Positions 20,183 to 29,400 of a stretch of 64,000 nucleotides of DNA are shown one piece after another. Made by a program: the position numbers and the translations under genes. Within the stretch, counting starts at the first letter, position 1. Each line of letters opens with the position of its first letter. Source of the DNA: Bryobacteraceae bacterium (lineage in GTDB: Bacteria > Acidobacteriota > Terriglobia > Bryobacterales > Bryobacteraceae); NCBI GenBank assembly GCA_026002875.1, contig BPGE01000001.1:4799737-4863736 (forward strand), written 5' to 3'. The notes below the pieces were generated by a model. The model was not told the DNA's origin, made no database searches, and worked only from the letters and a program-made list of their open reading frames with translations.

Positions 20183-20662
20183 TCAGGCGTTGCCGGGCGC
20201 ATCGCCGGCGGCGGCGCCCCGGGCGGCTTCTCCGTGCGGGCGGCGGGCGATCTGATCGCGCACGGAGTCCGGGCTCAGACCCCGTTCGCGGAGCAGCTGT
20301 CCGGCGAGACCGCTGTCTTCATGGAGAAGCGCGAGGAGGAGATGCCCGGTGCCGATGCGGCTGCTGCCGAGCAGCCCGGCCTCTGCGGCGGCGCGCTCGA
20401 GCGCGCGCCCGCACTCGGGTGACAAGGGCAGATCCGCCTCCGAGGGCGACGATTTCCGGAGCAGCGGCTGGTCCTCGATCTCTCTCCGGATCGACTCGAC
20501 GCTTGCGCGGGAGCCCAGAAAACGGATGGCGAGCGGCTCGTCCTCCCGCAGAAGTCCGAGCAGCAGGTGCTCGGTTTCAATCTGCGGGCAGCCGTACTGG
20601 CCGGCCTCGAAGCGGGCGAAAAAGACCGCCCGCCGCGCGCTCTGGGTGTAACGCTCGAACAT
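20183..20662 (-). CDS. Stand-alone Clp-N domain protein
   Basis: This 159-aa protein consists only of two Clp-N repeats ([11 protein letters not shown] and GHLLLALLHED) plus a short Ala-rich tail, with no AAA+ module. Its first ~140 residues align closely with the N-terminus of ClpC next door (MFERYTQSARRAVFFARFE versus [19 protein letters not shown]), so it arose by local duplication. The Clp-N domain binds adaptors and substrates; a free copy could be a competitor, adaptor or regulator of ClpC (inference). Its own TACAAT box suggests a separate promoter. Similar free Clp-N proteins are known in other bacteria. Confidence 0.88.
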   Translation of the reverse strand: MFERYTQSARRAVFFARFEAGQYGCPQIETEHLLLGLLREDEPLAIRFLGSRASVESIRREIEDQPLLRKSSPSEADLPLSPECGRALERAAAEAGLLGSSRIGTGHLLLALLHEDSGLAGQLLRERGLSPDSVRDQIARRPHGEAARGAAAGDAPGNA

Positions 20663-20782
20663 GTTGTTTCCCTCTGCCGCCGGAAGCGCGAAGCCGGCGC
20701 GGCGGCGCGCCGGGGAGACCGGGATTCGCCGGCAGAGGATCGCGGGAAAGGAGCAGGAGCGCCGGCTCCGGGCCTCACTGAG

Positions 20783-20788
20783 ATTGTA
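20783..20788 (-). promoter_or_regulatory. TACAAT box upstream of Clp-N paralogue
   Basis: CTTACAATCT on the minus strand, 121 nt upstream of the start at 20662, mirrors the clpC upstream region exactly in distance. Confidence 0.45.
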
Positions 20789-20839
20789 AGGCAGGCCCCG
20801 CGGGGGCGCAGGGAATCGGCGCGGCTTCCGCCCGCGCGC

Positions 20840-21523
20840 TCATTCCGCCTGCAGGCGTCCGCCTTCGAGCCTGAGCACCCTGTCGGCTCTGCGGGCGAAC
20901 GCAGGATTGTGGGTGACATACAGCGTGGCGAGGCTGCGGCTGTGGTGAACGCGCTCGATCAGCTCCATGATCTGGGCGGCGGTCTTTTCGTCGAGACTGC
21001 CGGTCGGCTCGTCGGCGAGAAGGATGGAGGGACCGCCGGCGAGGGCGCGGGCGAGGGCGACGCGCTGCTGCTCGCCGCCGGAGAGTTCGCCTGCCAGATG
21101 GTGCGCGCGCGCGGCGAGGCCGACCTCGTCAAGCAGTTGGGAGGCCGTGCTGCCGGCGGCGGCGCGCGATTCGCCGCGGATGAGGAGCGGCATCATGACA
21201 TTCTCGAGGGCGGTGAATTCGGCCAGAAGCGTGTTGCGCTGCCAGACGAAACCGATAACGCGGTTGCGGAGCGCGGCGAGCTCCGTTTCTGAGAGAGCGG
21301 AGGCATCGCTGCCTTGGATGAAGACGCGGCCGGAGGAGGGGCGGTCGAGCAGGCCGAGGCAGTAGAGCAGAGTGGTCTTGCCGGCGCCGCTTTCGCCGGT
21401 GAGAGCGACGCGCTCGCCGCGGCGGACTTCGATGTCGATGCCGGAGAAGACGGTCAGAGCGCCGGCGGGCGCGTGGAAGATTCTGGCAAGGGCTTCACCG
21501 CGCAGCGGGACGGAGTCAGGCAC
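20840..21523 (-). CDS. LolD/MacB-type ABC transporter ATP-binding protein
   Basis: This 227-aa ATPase has Walker [12 protein letters not shown]-loop WQRNTLL, signature [15 protein letters not shown], Walker [13 protein letters not shown] and the switch histidine in YVTHNP. The [10 protein letters not shown] form is typical of the LolD/MacB/FtsE subfamily, which powers lipoprotein release or mechanotransmission permeases. No permease gene lies beside it in the window, so its partner must be elsewhere; the next gene is divergent. Its 3' neighbour across a 177-nt gap is the Clp-N gene. Confidence 0.9.
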   Translation of the reverse strand: MPDSVPLRGEALARIFHAPAGALTVFSGIDIEVRRGERVALTGESGAGKTTLLYCLGLLDRPSSGRVFIQGSDASALSETELAALRNRVIGFVWQRNTLLAEFTALENVMMPLLIRGESRAAAGSTASQLLDEVGLAARAHHLAGELSGGEQQRVALARALAGGPSILLADEPTGSLDEKTAAQIMELIERVHHSRSLATLYVTHNPAFARRADRVLRLEGGRLQAE

Positions 21524-21615
21524 GGGCGGCTCCCTCGCGGCGGAGAAATTGGTGCAGCATGACGTCGGGCGGCGGCATCCGACCAGTCGGGTGCAGTCCT
21601 CGTGCCCAGCTTACG

Positions 21616-22089
21616 ATGCCCCGGTTCCGTTTCGCATCCCTGATCAGCGCGCCCGTGGAAAGAGTGTGGGCGTTTCATGAAGCGCCGGACGCGCTGGAGA
21701 AGCTGCTGCCGCCGGACGGAAGCGCGCGCGTGCTGGAGCGGCGCGGCGGGCTCGAGCCGGGATCGACGGTCGAGCTGGAAGTGCGGCTGGGACCGCTGCG
21801 GCGGCGGTGGCTGGCGCGGCATACCGAGTGCGTGCGCTTCTCCCACTTCTGCGACGTGCAGGAGCGCGGTCCGTTCCGCGTGTGGCGGCACCGGCACGGG
21901 TTCGAGGCGGCGGACGGCGGACGCTGCCGGCTGACGGACGACGTGGAGTTCTCGCTGCCGCTCGCGCCGGTTTCGGACTGGCTGGGAGCGCCGGTGGTCA
22001 AACAGATTCTGAGGAAAATGTTTGAATGGCGCCACGCGCGGACGGCGGAAGAGTGCGGCGCCGAGATTCTGGAGCAGAGCTGCGGCTGA
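21616..22089 (+). CDS. SRPBCC (START-like) family protein
   Basis: This 157-aa protein begins FRFASLISAPVERVWAFH, the classic first strand and helix of the SRPBCC/START-like ligand-binding fold, and continues with alternating strands (RHTECVRFSHFCDVQERGPF, ddVEFSLPL) and a long C-terminal helix (QILRKMFEWRHART). Members bind hydrophobic ligands; relatives are annotated as cyclases or cell-division-inhibitor-like, so no specific function is claimed. The start at 21616 is where homology-like sequence begins, but no good Shine-Dalgarno is seen; an upstream in-frame ATG at 21559 is possible. Divergent from the ABC gene. Confidence 0.8.
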   Translation: MPRFRFASLISAPVERVWAFHEAPDALEKLLPPDGSARVLERRGGLEPGSTVELEVRLGPLRRRWLARHTECVRFSHFCDVQERGPFRVWRHRHGFEAADGGRCRLTDDVEFSLPLAPVSDWLGAPVVKQILRKMFEWRHARTAEECGAEILEQSCG

Positions 22090-22096
22090 GCGGCGG

Positions 22097-22795
22097 TCAG
22101 GCGGCTTCGGGGCGCCGGGAGGCGGCATCGAGCAGGCAGTCCCAGTTCCAGGCGGGACCGACGTCGAGTTTGTCCGCCCGGAAATTCTGGTGCGCGGCGA
22201 TGCCGCGGAACCGGCAGAAGACGTCCGGGTCGCAGACGCCGCGCTGCGCGGCGGGAGGCAGGAGGCGCGGAATCGCGAAGCGGCGGCAAAGCCAGGCGAC
22301 GAGCTGGCGGACGGCTGTTTCCTGCTCCGCGGTGTAGGAAGCGTAGAACCTGAAGCCGCGGTATTCGCGCCGGACGTATTTTTCTTTTTCCGAAATCCGG
22401 CACCACGGCCGGCGGAAATTGTCCGGCCACCAGTTGAGGGTGTCGCCGCCTTCGGGATCGGGGCGCAGGGGACCGGGATTGACGATCTCGATGCCGATCG
22501 AGCGGCGGTCGTTGTAGTGTCCGGGATTGCGGACGCGCATGCCGAGATGGTAAGCCCAGCATTCGGGCGGGAACATTTCATAAATGCGGCCATCGCGGTC
22601 GACGACGTAGGCGGTGGCGATGCGTCCGCTGGCGGGGTTGCGCCAGGTTTCGAAGACGCTGCGCGCGGTCGAACTGGCGGTGCCATGCAGGACGATCAGA
22701 TCCTTGGGCACGCGCTGCGGGAAATAGGCCGATTCGGGAAGACGGAAGGTGGAGGCGTCAATCCACGCGGGGACTTCGTTGAGAGGGGTTGTCAT
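22097..22795 (-). CDS. N-acetylmuramoyl-L-alanine amidase, AmpD/PGRP type
   Basis: This 232-aa protein has the amidase_2 fold: zinc-ligand segments DLIVLHGTASS (first His) and IAAHQNFRADKLDVGPAWNWD (second His and downstream Asp), with a RIATAYVVDRDGRIYE strand between and IGIEIVNPG. It would cleave the amide bond between N-acetylmuramic acid and the stem peptide. No signal peptide is visible, as in cytoplasmic AmpD enzymes that recycle muropeptides. It converges with the SRPBCC gene, their stops being 7 nt apart. Confidence 0.9.
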   Translation of the reverse strand: MTTPLNEVPAWIDASTFRLPESAYFPQRVPKDLIVLHGTASSTARSVFETWRNPASGRIATAYVVDRDGRIYEMFPPECWAYHLGMRVRNPGHYNDRRSIGIEIVNPGPLRPDPEGGDTLNWWPDNFRRPWCRISEKEKYVRREYRGFRFYASYTAEQETAVRQLVAWLCRRFAIPRLLPPAAQRGVCDPDVFCRFRGIAAHQNFRADKLDVGPAWNWDCLLDAASRRPEAA

Positions 22796-22989
22796 GGCAG
22801 GAATGATGACGGGCGATTTTGCGCGACGGGCGGCGCGTTTTCCGGCGCTCGCGGGAAGTGGCTGCGCAGGTACGGGTTACGGCGCCAGAAAAAATCCGCA
22901 ACTGCCGTGACGGCGGGTTGCGCGCACGTCCGGAGACGGGGCGGCGCCGGTGCAACGGGCAGGGCCTTTTTTATACCCGGGCGATGCAG

Positions 22990-22995
22990 TATACT
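22990..22995 (+). promoter_or_regulatory. -10-like TATACT just before mscL
   Basis: TATACT ends 9 nt before the mscL ATG at 23005 and no Shine-Dalgarno lies between, so transcription could begin at or near the start codon (leaderless). The -35 region is a poor match. Confidence 0.3.
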
Positions 22996-23004
22996 CGCCG
23001 CACT

Positions 23005-23364
23005 ATGGGTTTCGTTCAAGAATTCAAGGAGTTCGCCCTGAAGGGCAACGCGATCGATCTGGCCGTCGGCGTGGTGATCGGCGGCGCTTTCGGGAAGATC
23101 GTGAATTCCATGGTGGCCGATCTGATCAACCCGCTGCTGGGGCTGCTGACGCGCGGCGTCAACCTGGCCGACAAGTGGGTGGCGCTGGACGGCAACACCT
23201 ACGCGACGATCGACGAGGCGAAGAAAGCCGGCGCGGCGGTGCTGACGTACGGGAACTTTCTGAACTCGGTGATCGAGTTCTTCCTGATCGCGCTGGCGAT
23301 TTTCATCGTGATCAAGCAGATCAACCGGCTGGTGCGCGTGGCAGGCGACAATCTGCCGAAGTAG
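23005..23364 (+). CDS. mscL: Large-conductance mechanosensitive channel
   Basis: This 119-aa inner-membrane channel opens under membrane tension to release solutes during hypo-osmotic shock. The N-terminal helix and TM1 signature KGNAIDLAVGVVIGGAFGKI and a TM2 segment (SVIEFFLIALAIFIVIKQ) are plain. The periplasmic loop is short, and the C-terminal bundle is cut off soon after TM2, so the protein is slightly shorter than E. coli MscL (136 aa). The start MGFVQEF matches family N-termini; an in-frame ATG at 22984 is less likely. Confidence 0.95.
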   Translation: MGFVQEFKEFALKGNAIDLAVGVVIGGAFGKIVNSMVADLINPLLGLLTRGVNLADKWVALDGNTYATIDEAKKAGAAVLTYGNFLNSVIEFFLIALAIFIVIKQINRLVRVAGDNLPK

Positions 23365-23369
23365 GCGGT

Positions 23370-24215
23370 TCACCAGAGACGGGCGCGGGTCCAGGCTTCG
23401 AGGAAGTCCGCGCCGCGGAAGCGGATGGTGCGGTCGTCGAGCACTTCTCCGCCGAAGGCGTGGGCCGCGTCGAGGCGGAGGGAATTGCGGGTGGTGTATT
23501 CGATTTCGATCGTGACGGGGCCGGGGATGCGATAGGGCGGGATCTGGCCGATCCGGGAGGCCGCGCGGCGGGCGGCGGCTCGGATGGTCTGGCGTGACAT
23601 TTCGGCGGACATCGAGATGCAGACGTGGCGGGCGAGACCTTCGACGACGGCGGCGGTTTCAGCCCCGGGGACGATGGCCTTCAGCTCGTCGACGGCGGCG
23701 CGGTCGCCGGAAAGGAAGATGACGGGCGTGTTGAAGTGGCCGGCGAGGGCGGCGCGGGTCTCGATCTCGCCCACGTTTTTCCCATTGAGCCGCAGGTTCT
23801 GGATGCCCAGAGAGCTGTAGCTGTGCGCCATGATGCCGGCGCGGACGCCGGCCATGGCATGCTGGCCAAGGAAGCCGACGGCGGTGTAGCCGCGCTCGAG
23901 CGTCATGGTGCGGCCGAGTCCGCCGATGATGAGGCGGGCTTTCGGGTGGATGGTCAGAGCCGAGAGCGTGGCGCTGCCATCGTGTCCGTCCCAGACGTAG
24001 ACATCCTCGATGCCGCCTTCGAGGAAGCCGTCGACGGCGGCGTTGATTTCGCCGGTGAGCAGGGCGCGGAGTTCGGGGTTGTTGGGGTCGGTCTGCTCCT
24101 GGCGGCAGATGCCGGCGACGCCTTCGGCATCGGTGATGAGGAGGATCGACCGGCGGGTCTGGGCGGGGAGGGGGACGAGCAGGGCGGCGGCGAGGAGGAG
24201 GCGGAGGGTGGTCAT
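23370..24215 (-). CDS. M55-family D-aminopeptidase-like protein, exported
   Basis: This 281-aa protein starts at 24215 with a signal peptide (MTTLRLLLAAALLVPLPAQ). The mature part opens with ILLITDAEGVAGI, the metal-binding D-x-E-G motif of the DppA/M55 family, followed by YVWDGHDGSATLS, GYTAVGFLGQHAMAG and HSYSSLG, all standard M55 segments. Such zinc enzymes release D-amino acids from short peptides. Signal-bearing members occur in soil bacteria and may act on peptidoglycan-derived or dietary D-peptides. It ends 5 nt from the convergent mscL stop. Confidence 0.9.
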   Translation of the reverse strand: MTTLRLLLAAALLVPLPAQTRRSILLITDAEGVAGICRQEQTDPNNPELRALLTGEINAAVDGFLEGGIEDVYVWDGHDGSATLSALTIHPKARLIIGGLGRTMTLERGYTAVGFLGQHAMAGVRAGIMAHSYSSLGIQNLRLNGKNVGEIETRAALAGHFNTPVIFLSGDRAAVDELKAIVPGAETAAVVEGLARHVCISMSAEMSRQTIRAAARRAASRIGQIPPYRIPGPVTIEIEYTTRNSLRLDAAHAFGGEVLDDRTIRFRGADFLEAWTRARLW

Positions 24216-24296
24216 GGGAGCATTGTACGCCCGGGCGGCGGGACAGGGGGCGGGAAGGGTCAATGGGCCGCAAGTTGCTGGTTTGCAGTATAGTTG

Positions 24297-25325
24297 CTGG
24301 TTTTTCGGTTCGTTTCGTAAAAACTGGTTTTAGTGGTGCGGCAGGATGCGGAAGCCGCAGGGAGGCAATGCTCTGTCGTGTGCGGTCGGTGCGCATCGCC
24401 GGGGGCATTCTGGACCGGGGTGTCGGGCGCGGGCGGGGCAGCGGCTGCAGGGTGCCGGGAATCCGACGCTTCTGGTTTTGAAACAGGCGTGACGGGGACA
24501 GCCTGGAGGGGCACGGTTGGGATGCAGCCGCCGCCCAAGGGCGGCGGGAAACCCGTTGGGAAGGGCGGCGGGAAACCCGTTGGGAAGGGCGGCGGGAAAC
24601 CCGTTGGGAAGGGCGTGGGGAAACCCGTTGGGGACACCCGGGGCGGCATGAGGATCTGCAATTGATTGGTTCGCAATAGAGTTGTCGGTTTTTCGGTTCG
24701 TTTCGTAAAAACTGGTTCTGGCGGTGCGGCAGGATGCGGAAGCCGCAGGGAGGCAATGCTCTGTCGTGTGCGGTCAGTGCGCATCGCCGGGGGCATTCTG
24801 GACCGGGGTGTCGGGCGCGGGCGGGGCAGCGGCTGCAGGGCACCGGGAATCCGGCGCTTCTGGATTTGAAACTGGCGTGACGGGGACGGTATGGAGGGGC
24901 ACGGTTGGGATGCAGCCGCCGCCCAAGGGCGGCGGGAAACCCGTTGGGAAGGGCGTGGGGAAACCCGTTGGGGACACCCGGGGCGGCATGAGGATCTGCA
25001 ATTGATTGGTTCGCAATAGAGTTGTCGGTTTTTCGGTTCGTTTCGTAAAAACTGGTTTTAGTGGTGCGGCAGGATGCGGAAGCCGCAGGGAGGCAATCCT
25101 CTGTCGTGTGGGGTCAGTGCGCATCGCCGGGGGCATTCTGGACCGGGGTGTCGGGCGCGGGCGGGGCAGCGGCTGCAGGGCGCCCGGAATCCGGCGCTTC
25201 TGGTTTTGAAACTGGCGTGACGGGGACGGTCTGGAGGGGCACGGTTGGGATGCAGCCGCCGCCCAAGGGCGGCGGGAAACCCGTTGGGAAGGGCGAGGGG
25301 AATCCCGTTGGGGGAGTGCGGCGGG
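24297..25325. repeat. Three ~340-388 bp direct repeats containing hairpin-repeat cassettes
   Basis: These occupy the 1.2-kb gap 24216-25424. Copies begin near 24297, 24685 and 25025, each with TTTTTCGGTTCGTTTCGTAA at its left. Each ends in GGCACGGTTGGGATGCAGCC, a palindrome GCCGCCCAAGGGCGGC and one or more 24-bp GGGAAACCCGTTGGG units. Copy 1 has two more 24-bp units than copy 2, which accounts for its 48 extra bases. Apparent open frames on both strands are repetitive shadows. The flanks match the 711-1341 array, in the opposite orientation. Confidence 0.9.
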
Positions 25326-25374
25326 AGAGAGCGGAGAAACGGCGGGGGCTGAATCGGCGGAGCTCTGACGGCAC

Positions 25375-25400
25375 GGCCGCGGCCCGAGGGGGCCGCGGCC
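25375..25400. terminator. GC hairpin after the nifJ-DHOD operon
   Basis: GGCCGCGGCC repeated around a CGAGGG loop, 25 nt beyond the stop codon at 25425. No T tract follows, so termination is only possible, not certain. Confidence 0.4.
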
Positions 25401-25424
25401 ATGCAGGCAGGATCCTGGGGCCGG

Positions 25425-26438
25425 TCATCGGCCGGCGGGTTTGAGGGTGTAGCTCGAAAGCACCTTCATGTAGTTGGCGCGTTCGAAGGCGGCAGGCTCG
25501 GCCACCGACTGGACGCTCATGGAGCCGCGCATCTGCGTGATGGACTCGTACTCGTGCTCTTCCATCCAGTCGATGAGGTCTTCCTCGATCTTCTCGAGGT
25601 AGGGGATGCCGTGGCGGAGGAGAGCCGAGGTCATCATGGTGCAGCGGGCGCCGGCCATGATGCCCTTGACGACGTCTTCGGCGGTGTGGACGCCGCCGGT
25701 GATGGCGAGGTCGGGGCGGAGGCGGTTGTAGAGGAGCGCCACCCAGTGCAGGCGGAGCCGGAGCTCGCCGCTGTCGCTGAGGACGAGGTTGGGGACGACT
25801 TCGAGGGTTTCGATATCGAAGTCGGGCTGGTAGAAGCGGTTGAAGAGGACGAGACCGTCGGCGCCGGCGGAATCGAGCCGCATGGCGAAGTTGCCGAAGG
25901 CGGTGAAGAAGGGGCCGAGTTTGACGGAGACGGGGATGCGGACGCTCGCCTTGACGTGGCTGACGAGGTCGCAGTAGGTGTCCTCGATCTTCTGGGAAGT
26001 GAGTTCGAGGTCTGTGGGGAGGAAGTAGATGTTGAGCTCGAGGGCGTCGGCGCCCGCCTGCTCCATCATCTGGGCGTAGCGGATCCAGCCGCCGTTGGAG
26101 ATGCCGTTGAGGCTGCCGATGACGGGGACGTCGACGCTCTCCTTGGCCTTGCGGAGATGCTCGAGGTAGGGCTCGGGGCCGAGGTTGTAGGACTGGAGCT
26201 CGGGGAAGTAGCTGGAAGCCTCGCTGTAGCTTTCAGCCGTTTCCGAGAGGAAGCGGTCGAGCTCGCCGCTTTCGAGCTGGATCTGCTCCTCGAAGAGCGA
26301 GTGGAGGACGATGGCGGAAGCTCCGGCGTCCTCCAGCCTGAGGATGGTGCCCAGGTCCTTGCAGAGGGGCGAGGACGAGGCGACGAGGGGCGAACGGAGC
26401 TGGAGTCCGAGATAGGTGGTGCTGAGATCGACTGGCAT
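25425..26438 (-). CDS. Dihydroorotate-dehydrogenase-like flavoprotein
   Basis: This 337-aa TIM-barrel protein of the DHOD-like family starts [25 protein letters not shown], with [22 protein letters not shown] and the phosphate-binding C-terminal [20 protein letters not shown] segment. Such DHOD-like proteins are commonly encoded beside nifJ-type pyruvate oxidoreductases; here the gene starts 3 nt after the nifJ stop, so translation is probably coupled. Its substrate is not known and it need not act in pyrimidine synthesis. It may serve as a redox partner or amidic-ring reductase (inference). Confidence 0.88.
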   Translation of the reverse strand: MPVDLSTTYLGLQLRSPLVASSSPLCKDLGTILRLEDAGASAIVLHSLFEEQIQLESGELDRFLSETAESYSEASSYFPELQSYNLGPEPYLEHLRKAKESVDVPVIGSLNGISNGGWIRYAQMMEQAGADALELNIYFLPTDLELTSQKIEDTYCDLVSHVKASVRIPVSVKLGPFFTAFGNFAMRLDSAGADGLVLFNRFYQPDFDIETLEVVPNLVLSDSGELRLRLHWVALLYNRLRPDLAITGGVHTAEDVVKGIMAGARCTMMTSALLRHGIPYLEKIEEDLIDWMEEHEYESITQMRGSMSVQSVAEPAAFERANYMKVLSSYTLKPAGR

Positions 26439-26441
26439 GGA

Positions 26442-29400
26442 TCAATTTCCTCCCTGGGCGGATTCCGCCGGAGCGCCGGCCATGGCGGCCATCTGTTCGT
26501 AGATGCGCCAGCGGTTCATGACGTCGGCCTGGGCCTCGGCCAGGAGCCGGCGGGCGTCTTCGGGCTTGGAGTGGACGAGCATGGTGTAGCGGGTTTCGTT
26601 GTAGATGTACTTTTCGAGCGGGAGCGAGGGGGCCTTCGAGTCGAGCTGGAAGGGGTTCTTGCCCTCGGCCGCCAGAGCCGGATTATAGCGGAACAGGGGC
26701 CAGTGGCCGGTCTGGACGGCGAGCTTCTGCTGCTCGAGTCCGTAGCGCATGTCGTAGCCGTGGGCGATGCAGTGGGAGTAGGCGATGATGAGCGAGGGGC
26801 CGTTCCACTTTTCGGCCTCGAGGAAGGCCTTGACGGTCTGCATGTCGCTGGCGCCCATGGCGACGCGGGCGACGTAGACGTTGCCGTAGTTGACGGCCAT
26901 CATGGCGAGGTCTTTCTTGGCGGCGGGCTTGCCGCCGGCGGCGAACTTGGCGACCGCGGCGCGCGGAGTGGCCTTGGAGCACTGGCCGCCGGTGTTGGAG
27001 TAGACCTCGGTGTCGAGGACGAGGATGTTGACGTCGCGGCCCATGGCGAAGACGTGGTCGAGGCCGCCGTAGCCGATGTCGTAGGCCCAGCCGTCGCCGC
27101 CGACGATCCAGACGCTCTTGCGGACGAGCGAGTCGGCGACGGCGAGCAGATCGCGGTAGAGGAGGCTGTCGCCGTTGGCTTTGGGCATCAGCTCGTGGAT
27201 CTTCTTCTTGAGCTCTTCGACGCGGGCGCGCTGCTCGAAGATGCCCGGCTCGGTGGACTGTTCGGCGCCGAGCAGGGCGGAGACGAGGTTCTCGCCGATC
27301 TGCGGCGCGAGCCTGCGGAGCAGGTCGGAGGCGTAGCGCGCCTGCTGGTCGAGGGCGAGGCGCATGCCGAAGCCGAACTCGGCGTTGTCCTCAAACAGCG
27401 AGTTGTTCCAGGCGGGGCCGCGGCCTTCGGGGTTGACGGTGTAGGGAGTGGTGGGCAGGTTGCCGCCGTAGATGGAGGAGCAGCCGGTGGCGTTGGCGAT
27501 GAGGGCGCGGTCGCCGAAGAGCTGGGTGAGGAGCTTGACGTACGGAGTCTCGCCGCAGCCGGAGCAGGCGCCGGAGAACTCGAACAGAGGCTGGAGGATC
27601 TGGAGATCCTTCACCTGGGTCTGGTTGAGCTTGTTCCGGTCGAACTCGGGCAGGCGGAAGAAGAAGTCCCAATTGGCGGCTTCGGACTTGCGGAGCGGCT
27701 CCTGCGGCTCCATGTTGATGGCGCGGCGCTTGGGCTGGGCCTTGTCCTTGACGGGGCAGGCTTCGACGCAGAGGGCGCAGCCGGTGCAGTCCTCGGGCGC
27801 GACCTGGAGGGTGTAGGCCAGATCCTTGAAGTCCTTCCAGCGCGCGGGAGCGTGCTTGAAGGTGGGGGGAGCATTCTCGAGGTGCTTCGGATCGTAGATC
27901 TTGGCGCGGATGGTGGCGTGCGGGCAGACGAGGACGCACTTGCCGCACTGGATGCAGAGCTTCTCGTCCCAGACGGGGATTTCGAGGGCGATGTTGCGCT
28001 TCTCCCACATGGCGGTGGCGGTGGGGAAGGTGCCGTCGACGGGGAAGGCGGAGACGGGGAGCGAGTCGCCGTTGCCTTCGATGATCTTGCCGAGGACGTT
28101 GCGGACGAAGTCCGGCGCGCTGGCCGGAACCGGCGGGCGGAGATCCTTCGAGGAGGTGATGGCGCCAGGCACTTTCACCTCGTAGAGGCGTTCGAGGGTC
28201 CTGTCGACGGCGGCGAAGTTTTTCTGGACGACGGCCTCGCCGCGGCGGCCATAGGTTTTGACGATGGTCTCCTTGATTTTGGCGATGGCCTCTTCGCGCG
28301 GCAGGACGCCGGAGATGGCGAAGAAGCAGGTCTGCATGATGGTGTTGATGCGCGTGCCCATGCCGGTCTCGCGGGCGACGGAGTAGGCGTCGATCACGTA
28401 GAACCTGAGCTGCTTGTCGACAATTTCTTTCTGCACCGTGCGGGGCAGGTGGTCCCAGACCTCGTCAGGGCCGTAGGGCGAGTTGAGGAGGAAGATGCCG
28501 CCGGGGACGGCCCACTTGAGCATGTCGAAGCGCTCGAGGAAGGACCACTGGTGGCAGGCGACGAAGTTGGCGCGGGAGATCAGGTACGTGCTGCGGATCG
28601 GCTTGGGGCCGAAGCGGAGGTGGCTGACGGTGACGGAGCCGGATTTCTTCGAGTCGTAGACGAAGTAGCCCTGGGCCCAGTTGCCGGTCTCCTCGCCGAT
28701 GATCTTGACGCTGTTCTTGTTGGCGCCGACGGTGCCGTCCGCGCCGAGGCCGTAGAAGAGGCAGCGGATGGTCTTGTCGTCCTCCGTGGAGAAATTGGGG
28801 TCGTATTCGAGGGAGGAATTTGTCACATCGTCGACGATGCCGACGGTGAAGTGGTTCTTCGGCTGCGCCTTGGACAGTTCGTCGAGCACCGCCTTGACCA
28901 TGGCGGGGGTGAACTCCTTGGAGGAGAGGCCATAGCGGCCGCCGATGACGCGCGGCATGGAGGCGAAGGGCAGCGTGCCGGCGGTCTGGGACTCGATGAG
29001 GGCGGTGAGGACGTCCTGGTAGAGGGGCTCGCCGGCGCTGCCGGGCTCCTTGGTGCGGTCGAGGACGGCGATGGAACGCACGGTGGAGGGCAGGGCGGCG
29101 ATGAAGTGGGCGATCGAGAAAGGCCGGAAGAGGCGGACCTTCAGCAGGCCGACTTTCTCGCCGCGCTCGACCAGGTATTCGACGGTTTCCTGGGCGGTTT
29201 CGGCGGCGGAGCCCATCAGGATGACGACGCGCTCGGCGTCAGGGGCGCCGACGTAATCGAAGAGGCGGTAGCGGCGGCCGACGATTTCGGCGAAGCGGTC
29301 CATGGCCTTCTGCACGATGGCGGGCGCGGCCAGGTAGTACTTGTTGACGGCCTCGCGAGCCTGGAAATAAACGTCCGGGTTCTGAGCCGTGCCGCGCAGG

